Part shown: positions 7,326-14,573 of the stretch, one piece after another
Layout: the number at the start of each line of letters is the position of its first letter
How positions within the stretch are numbered: the stretch's first letter is position 1
From: DATLYH01 sp035575035
Lineage (GTDB): Bacteria; Planctomycetota; Planctomycetia; Gemmatales; Gemmataceae
Direction of reading: 5' to 3'
DNA: 37,086 nucleotides
Assembly: GCA_035575035.1 (NCBI GenBank)
Contig: DATLYH010000111.1
Location: forward strand, 1 to 37,086
Translations under genes and position numbers: made by a program
Notes under the pieces: generated by a model
The model's database searches: none
Told to the model about the DNA's origin: nothing
Seen by the model: only the letters and a program-made list of their open reading frames with translations

Positions 7326-7536
7326 GCGCCGGGCAGCCGTGTCATCGGGTGGCCGAGTTGCCGCCAGCCCTGTTCTGTCCTCTCCCAGAAGCGTCGCTCC
7401 GTCGCAGGAAGCGATCGCGCGGCGTGCCTATCTCAAGTGGCAGGCTCGCGGGTGCCCGAGCAGCACTCCCCTTCAGGATTGGCTCGAACCCGAAGCCGAA
7501 CTGAAGGCTGAACTTGGCCAGGGACGACGGCTTTGA
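7312..7536 (+). CDS. DUF2934-type small protein
   Basis: 74 aa. The ATG at 7312 lies within the last codons of the HPr gene, suggesting coupling. The segment EAIARRAYLKWQARGCP, then LQDWLEPEAELKAEL, matches the DUF2934 pattern: a short two-helix domain, xIaxrAYxlwexrG ... dWlxAExxL, frequent in planctomycetes and proteobacteria as I know it. The N-terminal 30 residues are Arg/Ser-rich and probably disordered. Function unknown. The family is often found beside stress and signalling genes. Confidence 0.75.
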   Translation: MKPYRRRAAVSSGGRVAASPVLSSPRSVAPSQEAIARRAYLKWQARGCPSSTPLQDWLEPEAELKAELGQGRRL

Positions 7537-7693
7537 TTCCTGCCGCGCCGATCAAGTAGAGAACCGCGCCCCTCATTAGCTCAGCAGGGTAAGTTGGAAT
7601 CCCGGTTGCTGGGCCTGGTGAAGGCTTCGCGTCCTGGCTCGGGGGAATGGTCGCGGTGCCCTTGTCGTTTCAGACGGAAAGGAGCGAGCGCCG

Positions 7694-7951
7694 ATGCCCG
7701 CAGAGTTCCAGATCGGTGATCGGGTGCGGTCAAAAAACGATGCGTCGGACGCGGACGGTGGAGTCGTCGTGCAGCGCCAAGTGGCCTGCGTGTACGGAGT
7801 ACGGTTCGCTGACGGGACGATCCGCTACTACAGCGGCCAGCAACTAGAGTTGGTCGGAGCGGGGACGAGGGGAGGAGAGGCACTCCCTCCTATTCATGGA
7901 AGAGAGGAGAGGTATGCAATTGACGGTGCGGGACCTTACCGAGATGTTTAG
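7694..7951 (+). CDS. small conserved-looking protein of unknown function
   Basis: 85 aa, preceded by AAGGAG. The first 55 residues (FQIGDRVRSKND, then VYGVRFADGTIRYYSGQQLELV) look like a compact SH3- or KOW-like barrel that opens with an IGDRV strand. The tail after about residue 58 is translated through the Shine-Dalgarno region and start of the next gene (38-bp overlap) and is unlikely to be structured. No family was recognised. Co-directional location suggests it belongs to the sigma-54 transcription unit. Confidence 0.55.
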   Translation: MPAEFQIGDRVRSKNDASDADGGVVVQRQVACVYGVRFADGTIRYYSGQQLELVGAGTRGGEALPPIHGREERYAIDGAGPYRDV

Positions 7952-8618
7952 CGTATCCGAGACAATGGTAACCCGGTGGGTCAAACAGAAGGGACTGCCG
8001 GCCCAACGGGTCGCTGGGCAGTGTCGGTTTAACCGGTTCGAGGTGCTCGACTGGGCGATTGCCCACCAGATCACCGGGCCAAGCAATCCGGTGGAGCTCC
8101 AGATAGACACCCAACCGTGGGTGAGCCTGGCCGATGCTTTGGACGCGGGCGGTGTCCATTACAAAGTTCCAGGGGAGGATCAGAAAGCGGCCCTCCGAGC
8201 GGTAGTGTCTCGCCTGCCACTACCGAGGGACTTCAACCGCGAGGAGTTGCTCCGTCTCTTCGTGGCCCGGGAAGCGCTCGGCTCCACGGCAGTGGGGGAC
8301 GGGATCGTCATCCCGCACGTGCGGCGTCCCATCGTGCTGCACGTGCCGCGGTCCCTGGTGACGCTGTGTTTCCTGAAGCGCCCCATCGCCTACCAGGCAC
8401 CCGACGGCAAGCCGGTGCGGATTTTCTTTTCCGTCATCAGCCCCACGGTGACGGCCCATGTGCAACTCCTGGCCCGCCTCTCTCGTGCTCTCCACGATCC
8501 GGGCTTCAGGAAAAGCGTCGTGGGAACGAAACCGCGCGAGGCCATCCTGCGGGAAGCCCGGCGCGTCGAAAGGGCAGAACAGTTGGCGGCCGGGACCACC
8601 AGCCCGCGAGCTGCGTGA
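7914..8618 (+). CDS. HTH-PTS EIIA fusion regulator, copy 1
   Basis: 234 aa. The start at 7914 is chosen by the GAGAGGAG site and by alignment with copy 2. Residues 1-50 form an excisionase/MerR-like winged helix (LTEMFSVSETMVTRWVKQKG, then a GQCRFNRFEVLDW wing and helix). A linker of about 40 residues follows. An EIIA domain of PtsN type fills about 80-225, with STAVGDGIVIPHVRRP and candidate phospho-His135. A DNA-binding domain fused directly to EIIA suggests a transcription factor whose activity is set by phosphate from HPr. This differs from PRD-type regulators, which carry EIIA among other domains. It is a tandem duplicate of the next gene and sits just before the membrane-complex genes, its most plausible target. 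Confidence 0.85.
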   Translation: MQLTVRDLTEMFSVSETMVTRWVKQKGLPAQRVAGQCRFNRFEVLDWAIAHQITGPSNPVELQIDTQPWVSLADALDAGGVHYKVPGEDQKAALRAVVSRLPLPRDFNREELLRLFVAREALGSTAVGDGIVIPHVRRPIVLHVPRSLVTLCFLKRPIAYQAPDGKPVRIFFSVISPTVTAHVQLLARLSRALHDPGFRKSVVGTKPREAILREARRVERAEQLAAGTTSPRAA

Positions 8619-8680
8619 CGTGGCCGTCGTAGCTTCCAGGAGTCAGTCAGGCTGTCATTGGTCGGTCATCGAGGAGCACC

Positions 8681-9388
8681 ATGCAACTGAGCATCCGGGA
8701 TCTCACCAAGTTACTCAACGTGACCGAGGGCACTGTTTCGCGCTGGATCAAGCAGCGGCGTTTGCCCGCCCAGCAGGTCGGGGGACAGTACCGCGTCAAC
8801 CGGGCCGAATTGCTGGAGTGGGCGACGGCGAACCAGGTGCGGGTTTCCCTGGAACTCTTCGATCACCTTGAAGCAGATGCCGAATCGGTCCCCTCCCTAT
8901 CGGAGGCGCTGGAAATCGGCGGCATTCATTACGGGCTCCAGGACACCAACAAGGACCGGGCCCTTCGCGCCTTGGTGCAGGTGTTGCCGCTCCCTGACGG
9001 CGTGGACCGCGAGCTTCTCCTGCGGCTCTTCCTGGCAAGGGAGGCGTCAGCCTCAACAGCAATCGGCGACGGCATCGCCATCCCCCACGTGCGGAATCCC
9101 ATTGTCCTGCACGTCACGCGGCCAGCGGTGACGCTGGCCTTCCTCGCGCAGCCGGTCGATTTCGGGGCGCTGGACGGCAAGCCCGTCCACGTCCTGTTCT
9201 CGATCATCAGCCCGACAAACCGGAGTCACTTGCAGCTGCTCTCCCGGCTCTCCTTTGCGTTGCATGACGGCAAGCTGCGGGGGACGGTGGTTGGTCAAGC
9301 TCCCCGCGAAGAGATCCTCCAAGAGGTTCGCCGCGTGGAGGCGTGCCTGGGCATGCCATCGGCCGAGGCGGAAAAGGTGGCAAAGTAG
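8681..9388 (+). CDS. HTH-PTS EIIA fusion regulator, copy 2
   Basis: 235 aa with a clear GAGGAG ribosome site. Same architecture as copy 1. The HTH is at 1-50 (LTKLLNVTEGTVSRWIKQRR, then GQYRVNRAELLEWA). The EIIA domain covers about 80-225, with STAIGDGIAIPHVRNPIVLH and candidate phospho-His136. The EIIA domains of the two copies are clearly homologous, and the recognition helices are similar but not identical (ETMVTRWVKQKG versus EGTVSRWIKQRR), so they may bind related sites or form heterodimers. It is 62 bp after copy 1 and 176 bp before the membrane-complex operon. Nothing in the gap looks like a strong promoter, so continued transcription is likely. Confidence 0.87.
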   Translation: MQLSIRDLTKLLNVTEGTVSRWIKQRRLPAQQVGGQYRVNRAELLEWATANQVRVSLELFDHLEADAESVPSLSEALEIGGIHYGLQDTNKDRALRALVQVLPLPDGVDRELLLRLFLAREASASTAIGDGIAIPHVRNPIVLHVTRPAVTLAFLAQPVDFGALDGKPVHVLFSIISPTNRSHLQLLSRLSFALHDGKLRGTVVGQAPREEILQEVRRVEACLGMPSAEAEKVAK

Positions 9389-9564
9389 CATGGATGCTCT
9401 CTGGGACGCCGGGCCCTCTCCAACAATAAACTGGACGGGCGACTCTCCATTTCTGCCGGCTCCGTCTCCGCCCACCCAGAAGGGGCGATCTCCCCCAGAC
9501 ATCCTGCCTGCTTTTCACTGCCCCGGCACAGTGTGGATGATGTTACGTACACGGTGGGAATACC

Positions 9565-11550
9565 ATGAGTGAGGTGCTGGTACTTTGGGCGATCGCTCTC
9601 GCTGCTTCGAGCGGTGCCCTCGGGATGCTGTTTCGCCGAACATCGACATCCGGGCAGTGGGTGAGCATGCTCCTTGCTGTGCTGGGGGCCTGCCTCGGGC
9701 TAGGCGGCGTCGGGGTGTTCTGGACCACCGGCGACAGCCAGCCGATCGTGAGAGCGTGGCCGGCGATCCGCGGTGCCGAATTCAGCGTGGCCGTGGACGG
9801 CTTGTCGGCTGTCTTCCTCCTACCGATCTTCCTAGTCTCGATGCTGGGCAGCGTTTATGGCCTGGGCTACTGGAAACAGGCCGAACACGCCATGAGCGGT
9901 CGCAAGCTGCGCTTGTTCTTCGGCACGTTGACCGCGGGCATGGCAATGGTAGTGATCGCCCGGAACAGCATCCTATTTCTCTTCGGCTGGGAGATCATGG
10001 CGCTGGCGGCGTTTTTCCTAGTGACGACTGAGGAACACGACAAGGCGGTGCGTGAGGCGGGCTGGCTCTACCTGGTGGCGACACATGTGGCGACGCTGTG
10101 CCTGTTTGGCCTCTTCGCCGTGTTGCGCGCGGCCAACGGCTCGTTCGCCCTGGCCCCGCTCGATCCGGACCGCCTGGCTCCCGGCATGGCGACGGCCATC
10201 TTCGTCCTGGCACTGGTCGGGTTCGGGCTGAAGGCCGGCATCATGCCGCTGCACGTCTGGCTACCCAGCGCCCACGCGGCAGCGCCCAGCCATGTCTCAG
10301 CGATTATGTCGGGTGTCTTCATCAAGATGGGGATCTACGGCCTGGTGCGGGTAACGTCCCTGCTTCCGAACCCGCCTCTCGAATGGGGCGGGGTCGTCCT
10401 GGGCCTCGGTGTCGTCTCGGGCGTCCTGGGGGTCGCCTTCGCCATCGGCCAGCACGATGTCAAGCGCCTCCTGGCCTACCACAGTATCGAAAACATCGGC
10501 ATCATCGTCATGGGCCTCGGCCTGGCCCTCATCGGCCGCTCCTTGGGCCGTGCAGACTTGGTTGTTCTCGGGATCGCCGGGGGCTTGCTCCACGTCTGGA
10601 ACCATGCCCTCTTTAAGGCGCTGCTCTTCCTGAGTGCCGGGTCCGTCATCCACGCGGTCCACACGCGCGAGATCGATCATCTCGGCGGTCTGGCGAAGCC
10701 GATGCCGTGGACCGCACTCTGCTTCCTGATCGGGGCAGTGGCCATCTGCGGTCTGCCGCCGCTGAACGGCTTTGTCAGCGAGTTCCTGATCTACCTGGGA
10801 CTTTTCAGGACGCTCGGAAACCGAGAGGGCACCTCGTTCGCGGAGGCTGCGTTGGCCGCGCCAGCATTGGCTCTGATCGGGGCTCTGGCCGTGGCGTGCT
10901 TCGTGAAAGTGTACGGGGCAGTCTTCCTTGGGACGGCTCGCTCGGATCACGCGCGGCACGCCCACGAATCCCCGCCCACGATGATCGCGCCGATGGGTGT
11001 CTTGGCCGCCTGCTGTTTCGTGATCGGTTTGGGCCCACTCCTGGTCGCCCCCATCCTCGGCCAAGCAGTTTCGGCGTGGGACCCGGGCCTGAAGGATGCC
11101 GGCCCTTGCCTCATCGCGCTAGCTCCCCTGGGCTGGATCACGGTGATGGGCCTGCTACTGACCGCTGGCCTGTTCGTCGTGGGTGTTCTGCTGGGGTTAC
11201 GTCTCCGGTACAGTATCGTGGAGAAGGGGGATACCTGGGGCTGCGGCTACATCGCACCGACGCCGCGGATGCAGTACACGTCCTCCTCCTTCGCCCAGAT
11301 GGTGGTAGGACTCTTCGCCTGGGCGCTGCGGCCGCGCAGTCGCCGACCCAAGGCCCTGCCACTGTTTCCTCAGAAGAAGACTGACTTCCATAGCCAGGTG
11401 CCCGATACGGTGCTCGACGAGGTAGTGCTGCCCGTGTTCCGCTTCGGGGGCCGGCTGTTCTCCTGGTTCCGTGTATTCCAGCGCGGCAGCATCCAGACCT
11501 ACTTGCTGTATATCTTCATCGCCCTGATTATTCTGCTGCTCTGGTGTTAG
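9565..11550 (+). CDS. HyfB-like antiporter subunit (NuoL/M family) of an Ehr-type complex
   Basis: 661 aa integral membrane protein with about 16 hydrophobic segments. It belongs to the Mrp/NuoL/M/N family as found in hydrogenase-4 and formate-hydrogenlyase complexes. Ion-translocation residues are visible: Glu in LFGWEIMALAAFFLV, Lys in GFGLKAGIMPLHVWLPSAHA, Lys in FIKMGIYGL, and Lys in HALFKALLFLSAG. The TM4-7 region keeps LAYHSIENIGII. The C-terminal hydrophilic stretch SRRPKALPLFPQKK precedes a last helix. It is the first gene of a six-gene set. Its job is inferred to be proton or sodium translocation driven by conformational change. The ribosome site (GGTGGGAAT) is weak. Confidence 0.9.
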   Translation: MSEVLVLWAIALAASSGALGMLFRRTSTSGQWVSMLLAVLGACLGLGGVGVFWTTGDSQPIVRAWPAIRGAEFSVAVDGLSAVFLLPIFLVSMLGSVYGLGYWKQAEHAMSGRKLRLFFGTLTAGMAMVVIARNSILFLFGWEIMALAAFFLVTTEEHDKAVREAGWLYLVATHVATLCLFGLFAVLRAANGSFALAPLDPDRLAPGMATAIFVLALVGFGLKAGIMPLHVWLPSAHAAAPSHVSAIMSGVFIKMGIYGLVRVTSLLPNPPLEWGGVVLGLGVVSGVLGVAFAIGQHDVKRLLAYHSIENIGIIVMGLGLALIGRSLGRADLVVLGIAGGLLHVWNHALFKALLFLSAGSVIHAVHTREIDHLGGLAKPMPWTALCFLIGAVAICGLPPLNGFVSEFLIYLGLFRTLGNREGTSFAEAALAAPALALIGALAVACFVKVYGAVFLGTARSDHARHAHESPPTMIAPMGVLAACCFVIGLGPLLVAPILGQAVSAWDPGLKDAGPCLIALAPLGWITVMGLLLTAGLFVVGVLLGLRLRYSIVEKGDTWGCGYIAPTPRMQYTSSSFAQMVVGLFAWALRPRSRRPKALPLFPQKKTDFHSQVPDTVLDEVVLPVFRFGGRLFSWFRVFQRGSIQTYLLYIFIALIILLLWC

Positions 11551-11560
11551 AAAGGACGTG

Positions 11561-12478
11561 ATGGACGCGATCCTTCATAACACGGTCCATGTGCTGCTGG
11601 CGTTAACGTTGCCGCCGCTGCTGCTCGGTGTCATCACGAAGACCAAGGCGTTGTTCGCCGGCCGTGTCGGGCCGCCGGTCTTGCAGCCGTATTATGATCT
11701 CATCAAGCTCTTCCGGAAGGGATCGGTCTTTAGCACGACGACGACCTGGGTGTTCCGGGCGGGGCCGGTGGTCGGCCTGGTGACGGCGGTGATCGCGGTG
11801 CTGCTGGTCCCGCTCACCAACTCGACCGCGCCAATCTCGTTCACGGGCGACCTGATCCTGCTGGCGTATCTGCTGGGTCTGGGGCGGTTTTTCACGGCAT
11901 CGGCGGCGCTGGACACTGGCTCGGCCTTCGAGGGCATGGGCGCAGCGCGGGAGGTGACCTTCGCCTGCCTGGCGGAGCCGGCGCTCTTTCTGGGATTGCT
12001 CGTCCTGGCCAAGTTGTCGGGGTCGCTGCAACTGGCCGGGATGCTCGGCGGCTCACTCGCCTCGCACTGGCCTTCAGCGGGTGCCTCACTCGCCCTCGTC
12101 TTGCTCAGCTGGTTCATCGTCCTCCTGGCCGAGAACTGCCGCATTCCGTTCGATGACCCCAACACCCATTTAGAGCTGACCATGATCCACGAGGTCATGG
12201 TCCTCGACCACAGCGGCCCGGCGTTCGGCATGATCTTGTACGGGGCGGCTCTCAAACTCTTCATCTTTGGGGCGCTGATCGTTCGCCTGGCTTTCCCGCT
12301 GGTGACAGGGCTTCCGTGGCTGGATTGGCCCATCTTCGTTGGGGGGATCCTCGTCGTTGCGGTGGCAATCGGAGTCGTGGAATCGACGATGGCCCGGCTA
12401 CGCCTGACGCACGTGCCGGTGCTCCTCGTTGCCGCCTGCCTGCTGTCGGCTTTTGGCGTGATCCTGCTGGTGAGGTAA
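11561..12478 (+). CDS. HyfC-like subunit (NuoH family)
   Basis: 305 aa from ATG 11561, preceded by AAAGGA; a GTG one codon upstream is too close to the site. About eight membrane helices. NuoH-family signatures are present: GRVGPPVLQPYYDLIKLFRK in the first loop, and NCRIPFDDPNTHLELTMIHE, the conserved acidic cytoplasmic loop that in complex I lies near the quinone site and links the peripheral arm to the membrane arm. EGMGAAREVTFACLAEPAL matches the family's central segment. It is 10 bp after the HyfB-like gene. This is the subunit that couples the large/small pair to the antiporter modules. Confidence 0.9.
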   Translation: MDAILHNTVHVLLALTLPPLLLGVITKTKALFAGRVGPPVLQPYYDLIKLFRKGSVFSTTTTWVFRAGPVVGLVTAVIAVLLVPLTNSTAPISFTGDLILLAYLLGLGRFFTASAALDTGSAFEGMGAAREVTFACLAEPALFLGLLVLAKLSGSLQLAGMLGGSLASHWPSAGASLALVLLSWFIVLLAENCRIPFDDPNTHLELTMIHEVMVLDHSGPAFGMILYGAALKLFIFGALIVRLAFPLVTGLPWLDWPIFVGGILVVAVAIGVVESTMARLRLTHVPVLLVAACLLSAFGVILLVR

Positions 12479-12482
12479 ACCG

Positions 12483-13124
12483 ATGATCCAGATTCTCGAC
12501 CCCTTGCTGATCGTGGTCCTGGCGCTCAACTTCGTCGCCCTCGGCGTGAGCCGGATTCGCAGCGTCATCAACGCGGTTGCCCTCCAGGGGATGCTGCTGG
12601 GGATCTTCCCGCTCTTGGTCCACCCGGAGCTCGGGCTCCGGGGTGTCCTGCTGATCGTCGTGACCGTTGGTCTGAAAGGGTTCGCCATCCCCGGATTCCT
12701 CGTTCACGCCATGCGCGAGGCGCACATTCAGCACGAGGTTAACCCGGTCGTGAACTATATGAGTTCCCTCCTCTTGGGGGCCGTCGGCGCCGGATTGGTG
12801 TTGGTGTTCTCGTACACCCTTCCTCTCGCCGAACAGCACAGCGATTTGCTGATCGTCCCGGTATCGCTCTCGACGGTGTGGACCGGCTTTCTCCTGCTAA
12901 CGACGCGCAGGAAGGCGATTATGCAAGTCGTCGGCTACCTGCTTCTGGAGAACGGGATCTTTCTGTTCGGCTTGTTGCTTCTGGAGGCGATGCCGTTTCT
13001 CGTCGAGATGGGCGTGCTGCTCGACTTGTTCACGGGTGTGTTCGTGATGGGCATTATTATCCACCACATTAGCCGTGAGTTCGCCTCCATCAGTACAGAA
13101 CACCTGACGGAGCTGAAGGAATAA
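12483..13124 (+). CDS. HyfE-like membrane subunit (NuoK-related)
   Basis: 213 aa with about six to seven membrane helices, 4 bp after the previous stop and preceded by GGTGAGG. It has the hydrogenase-4 component E pattern: a NuoK-like N-terminal part (LNFVALGVSRIRSVINAVAL), an EVNPVVNYMSSLLLGA-like loop with acidic and Asn residues, and a C-terminal half (GYLLLENGIFLFGLLLLEAM) with buried Glu residues typical of ion-path subunits. There is no separate HyfD-like gene in the set. Confidence 0.85.
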   Translation: MIQILDPLLIVVLALNFVALGVSRIRSVINAVALQGMLLGIFPLLVHPELGLRGVLLIVVTVGLKGFAIPGFLVHAMREAHIQHEVNPVVNYMSSLLLGAVGAGLVLVFSYTLPLAEQHSDLLIVPVSLSTVWTGFLLLTTRRKAIMQVVGYLLLENGIFLFGLLLLEAMPFLVEMGVLLDLFTGVFVMGIIIHHISREFASISTEHLTELKE

Positions 13125-13127
13125 CCA

Positions 13128-14573
13128 ATGATCTACTTGCTGATCCTGTTCCCCCTGGTGATGGCGGCGGTGACGTTCGTCGTGCCGTCAAACCGCTGGC
13201 GCCCCTGGCTGCTTCCCGTGGGGGCCCTGGGGCACCTTACGCTGGTCGGCGGGGCGATCTTTCAGTCAGCGGGCGGTGCCGTCATGGCCGGGCTCAGCGG
13301 TTGGTTGCTGCTGGACCCCCTTAGCAGGGTGATCCTCGGCTTCGTGACCGTCTTGTTCTTTCTCTGCTCGCTCTACGCCCCGGGCTACCTGGTTCTCCGT
13401 CCCGATAGGCCGAACCGGGTTTTCTGTGCGAACCTCTTCGTCACGTTAGCCATGATGACCCTAGTTTCGCTGTCTCACCACCTGGGGCTGATGTGGGTGG
13501 CGATGGAGGCGACCACGTTGGCCACTGCCCCCTTGCTCTATTTCAATCACAACGCCCGCTCTCTGGAGGCGACCTGGAAGTACCTGATCATCGGCTCGGT
13601 CGGCATTGCCCTGGCCCTTATGGGTTCCTTCTTCCTGGCCTACGCCTCGCTGAAGTCCGGTTTGGAATCGACGTTGCTATTTGACCAACTCGTCGCGGTT
13701 GCCCCGAAGCTGTCTCCGCCATGGCTTCATGCGGCGTTTGTGCTGCTCTTCATCGGGTATGGGACCAAGATGGGGCTCGCTCCCATGCACACCTGGAAGC
13801 CAGACGCTTACGGGGAGGCGCCGGGTATCGTCGGAACGCTCCTCGCGGGCGGCGTGACAAGCTGTGCGTTCCTCGCGGTCCTGCGGGTTTACCAGATCTG
13901 CCGCGCCGGCTCGGAAGCGGAGTTCGCCCGCGAGATCATGATCTTCATCGGCCTGCTGTCGATGGCCGTCGCCGCCGTTTTCATGGCCCGCCAGCGGGAC
14001 TTCAAGCGCATGTTGGCCTACTCCAGCGTCGAGCACATGGGCATCCTGGTCCTTGGTGTCGGCATCGGCGGCTTGGCCGTGTACGGAGCGCTACTCCACC
14101 TCATCAACAACGGGCTGACCAAGGGGGTGCTCTTCCTCTCGGCAGGCAACATTCACCGGGCGTATGGGAGCAAGGTCACCGACGACGTGCGGGGCGCCCT
14201 CCACCGCGTCCCTCTCTCGGGGACGTTGTTCCTGGCGGGCTTCCTGGCCATCACCGGCTCGCCACCGTTTGGTCCGTTTGTGAGCGAGTTCACCATCGTG
14301 AACGCCGCGGTGGGCAGTGGGCAGTTCCTCGCTGGCGGCCTGTTCCTCTTCCTGCTCGGAATCGTTTTTATCGGCATGGGCGCCACGGTCCTGGCGGTGG
14401 TCCAGGGGAATGCCCCTGAGCAAAAAGAGAAAAACGGCTTCCACGACAGCGCTAGTACGGGGCTGCCTGTCCTCCTCTTCCTGGGGCTCGTGCTATTGAT
14501 GGGCCTCTCCATCCCGCCTCCGCTGGAATCGCTTCTCCGTGAGGCCGCTGCGTTCTTGGAGGTGAAGCGATGA
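13128..14573 (+). CDS. HyfF-like antiporter subunit (NuoN/L family)
   Basis: 481 aa with about 14 membrane helices. Family residues are kept: Glu in GLMWVAMEATTLATAPLL, Lys in GYGTKMGLAPMHTWKPDAYG, LAYSSVEHMGILVLG, and Lys in NNGLTKGVLFLSAGNI. It is the second antiporter-like module of the complex, shorter than the HyfB-like one, as in hydrogenase-4. It starts 3 bp after the HyfE-like gene with AAGGAA upstream. Its stop overlaps the start of the large-subunit gene (ATGA). Confidence 0.9.
   Translation: MIYLLILFPLVMAAVTFVVPSNRWRPWLLPVGALGHLTLVGGAIFQSAGGAVMAGLSGWLLLDPLSRVILGFVTVLFFLCSLYAPGYLVLRPDRPNRVFCANLFVTLAMMTLVSLSHHLGLMWVAMEATTLATAPLLYFNHNARSLEATWKYLIIGSVGIALALMGSFFLAYASLKSGLESTLLFDQLVAVAPKLSPPWLHAAFVLLFIGYGTKMGLAPMHTWKPDAYGEAPGIVGTLLAGGVTSCAFLAVLRVYQICRAGSEAEFAREIMIFIGLLSMAVAAVFMARQRDFKRMLAYSSVEHMGILVLGVGIGGLAVYGALLHLINNGLTKGVLFLSAGNIHRAYGSKVTDDVRGALHRVPLSGTLFLAGFLAITGSPPFGPFVSEFTIVNAAVGSGQFLAGGLFLFLLGIVFIGMGATVLAVVQGNAPEQKEKNGFHDSASTGLPVLLFLGLVLLMGLSIPPPLESLLREAAAFLEVKR

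Noticed and set aside
7571..7604. tRNA-like stretch (CCTCATTAGCTCAGCAGGG and GGAATCCCGG)
   Set aside because: It recalls a D-arm and part of a T-arm, but no anticodon arm, acceptor stem pairing or room for them is present.
9565..14573. DabAB-type inorganic carbon pump or Mrp antiporter operon
   Set aside because: No DUF2309 (DabA) gene or small Mrp subunits are present; NuoH-, NuoD- and NuoB-like genes accompany the antiporter subunits instead.
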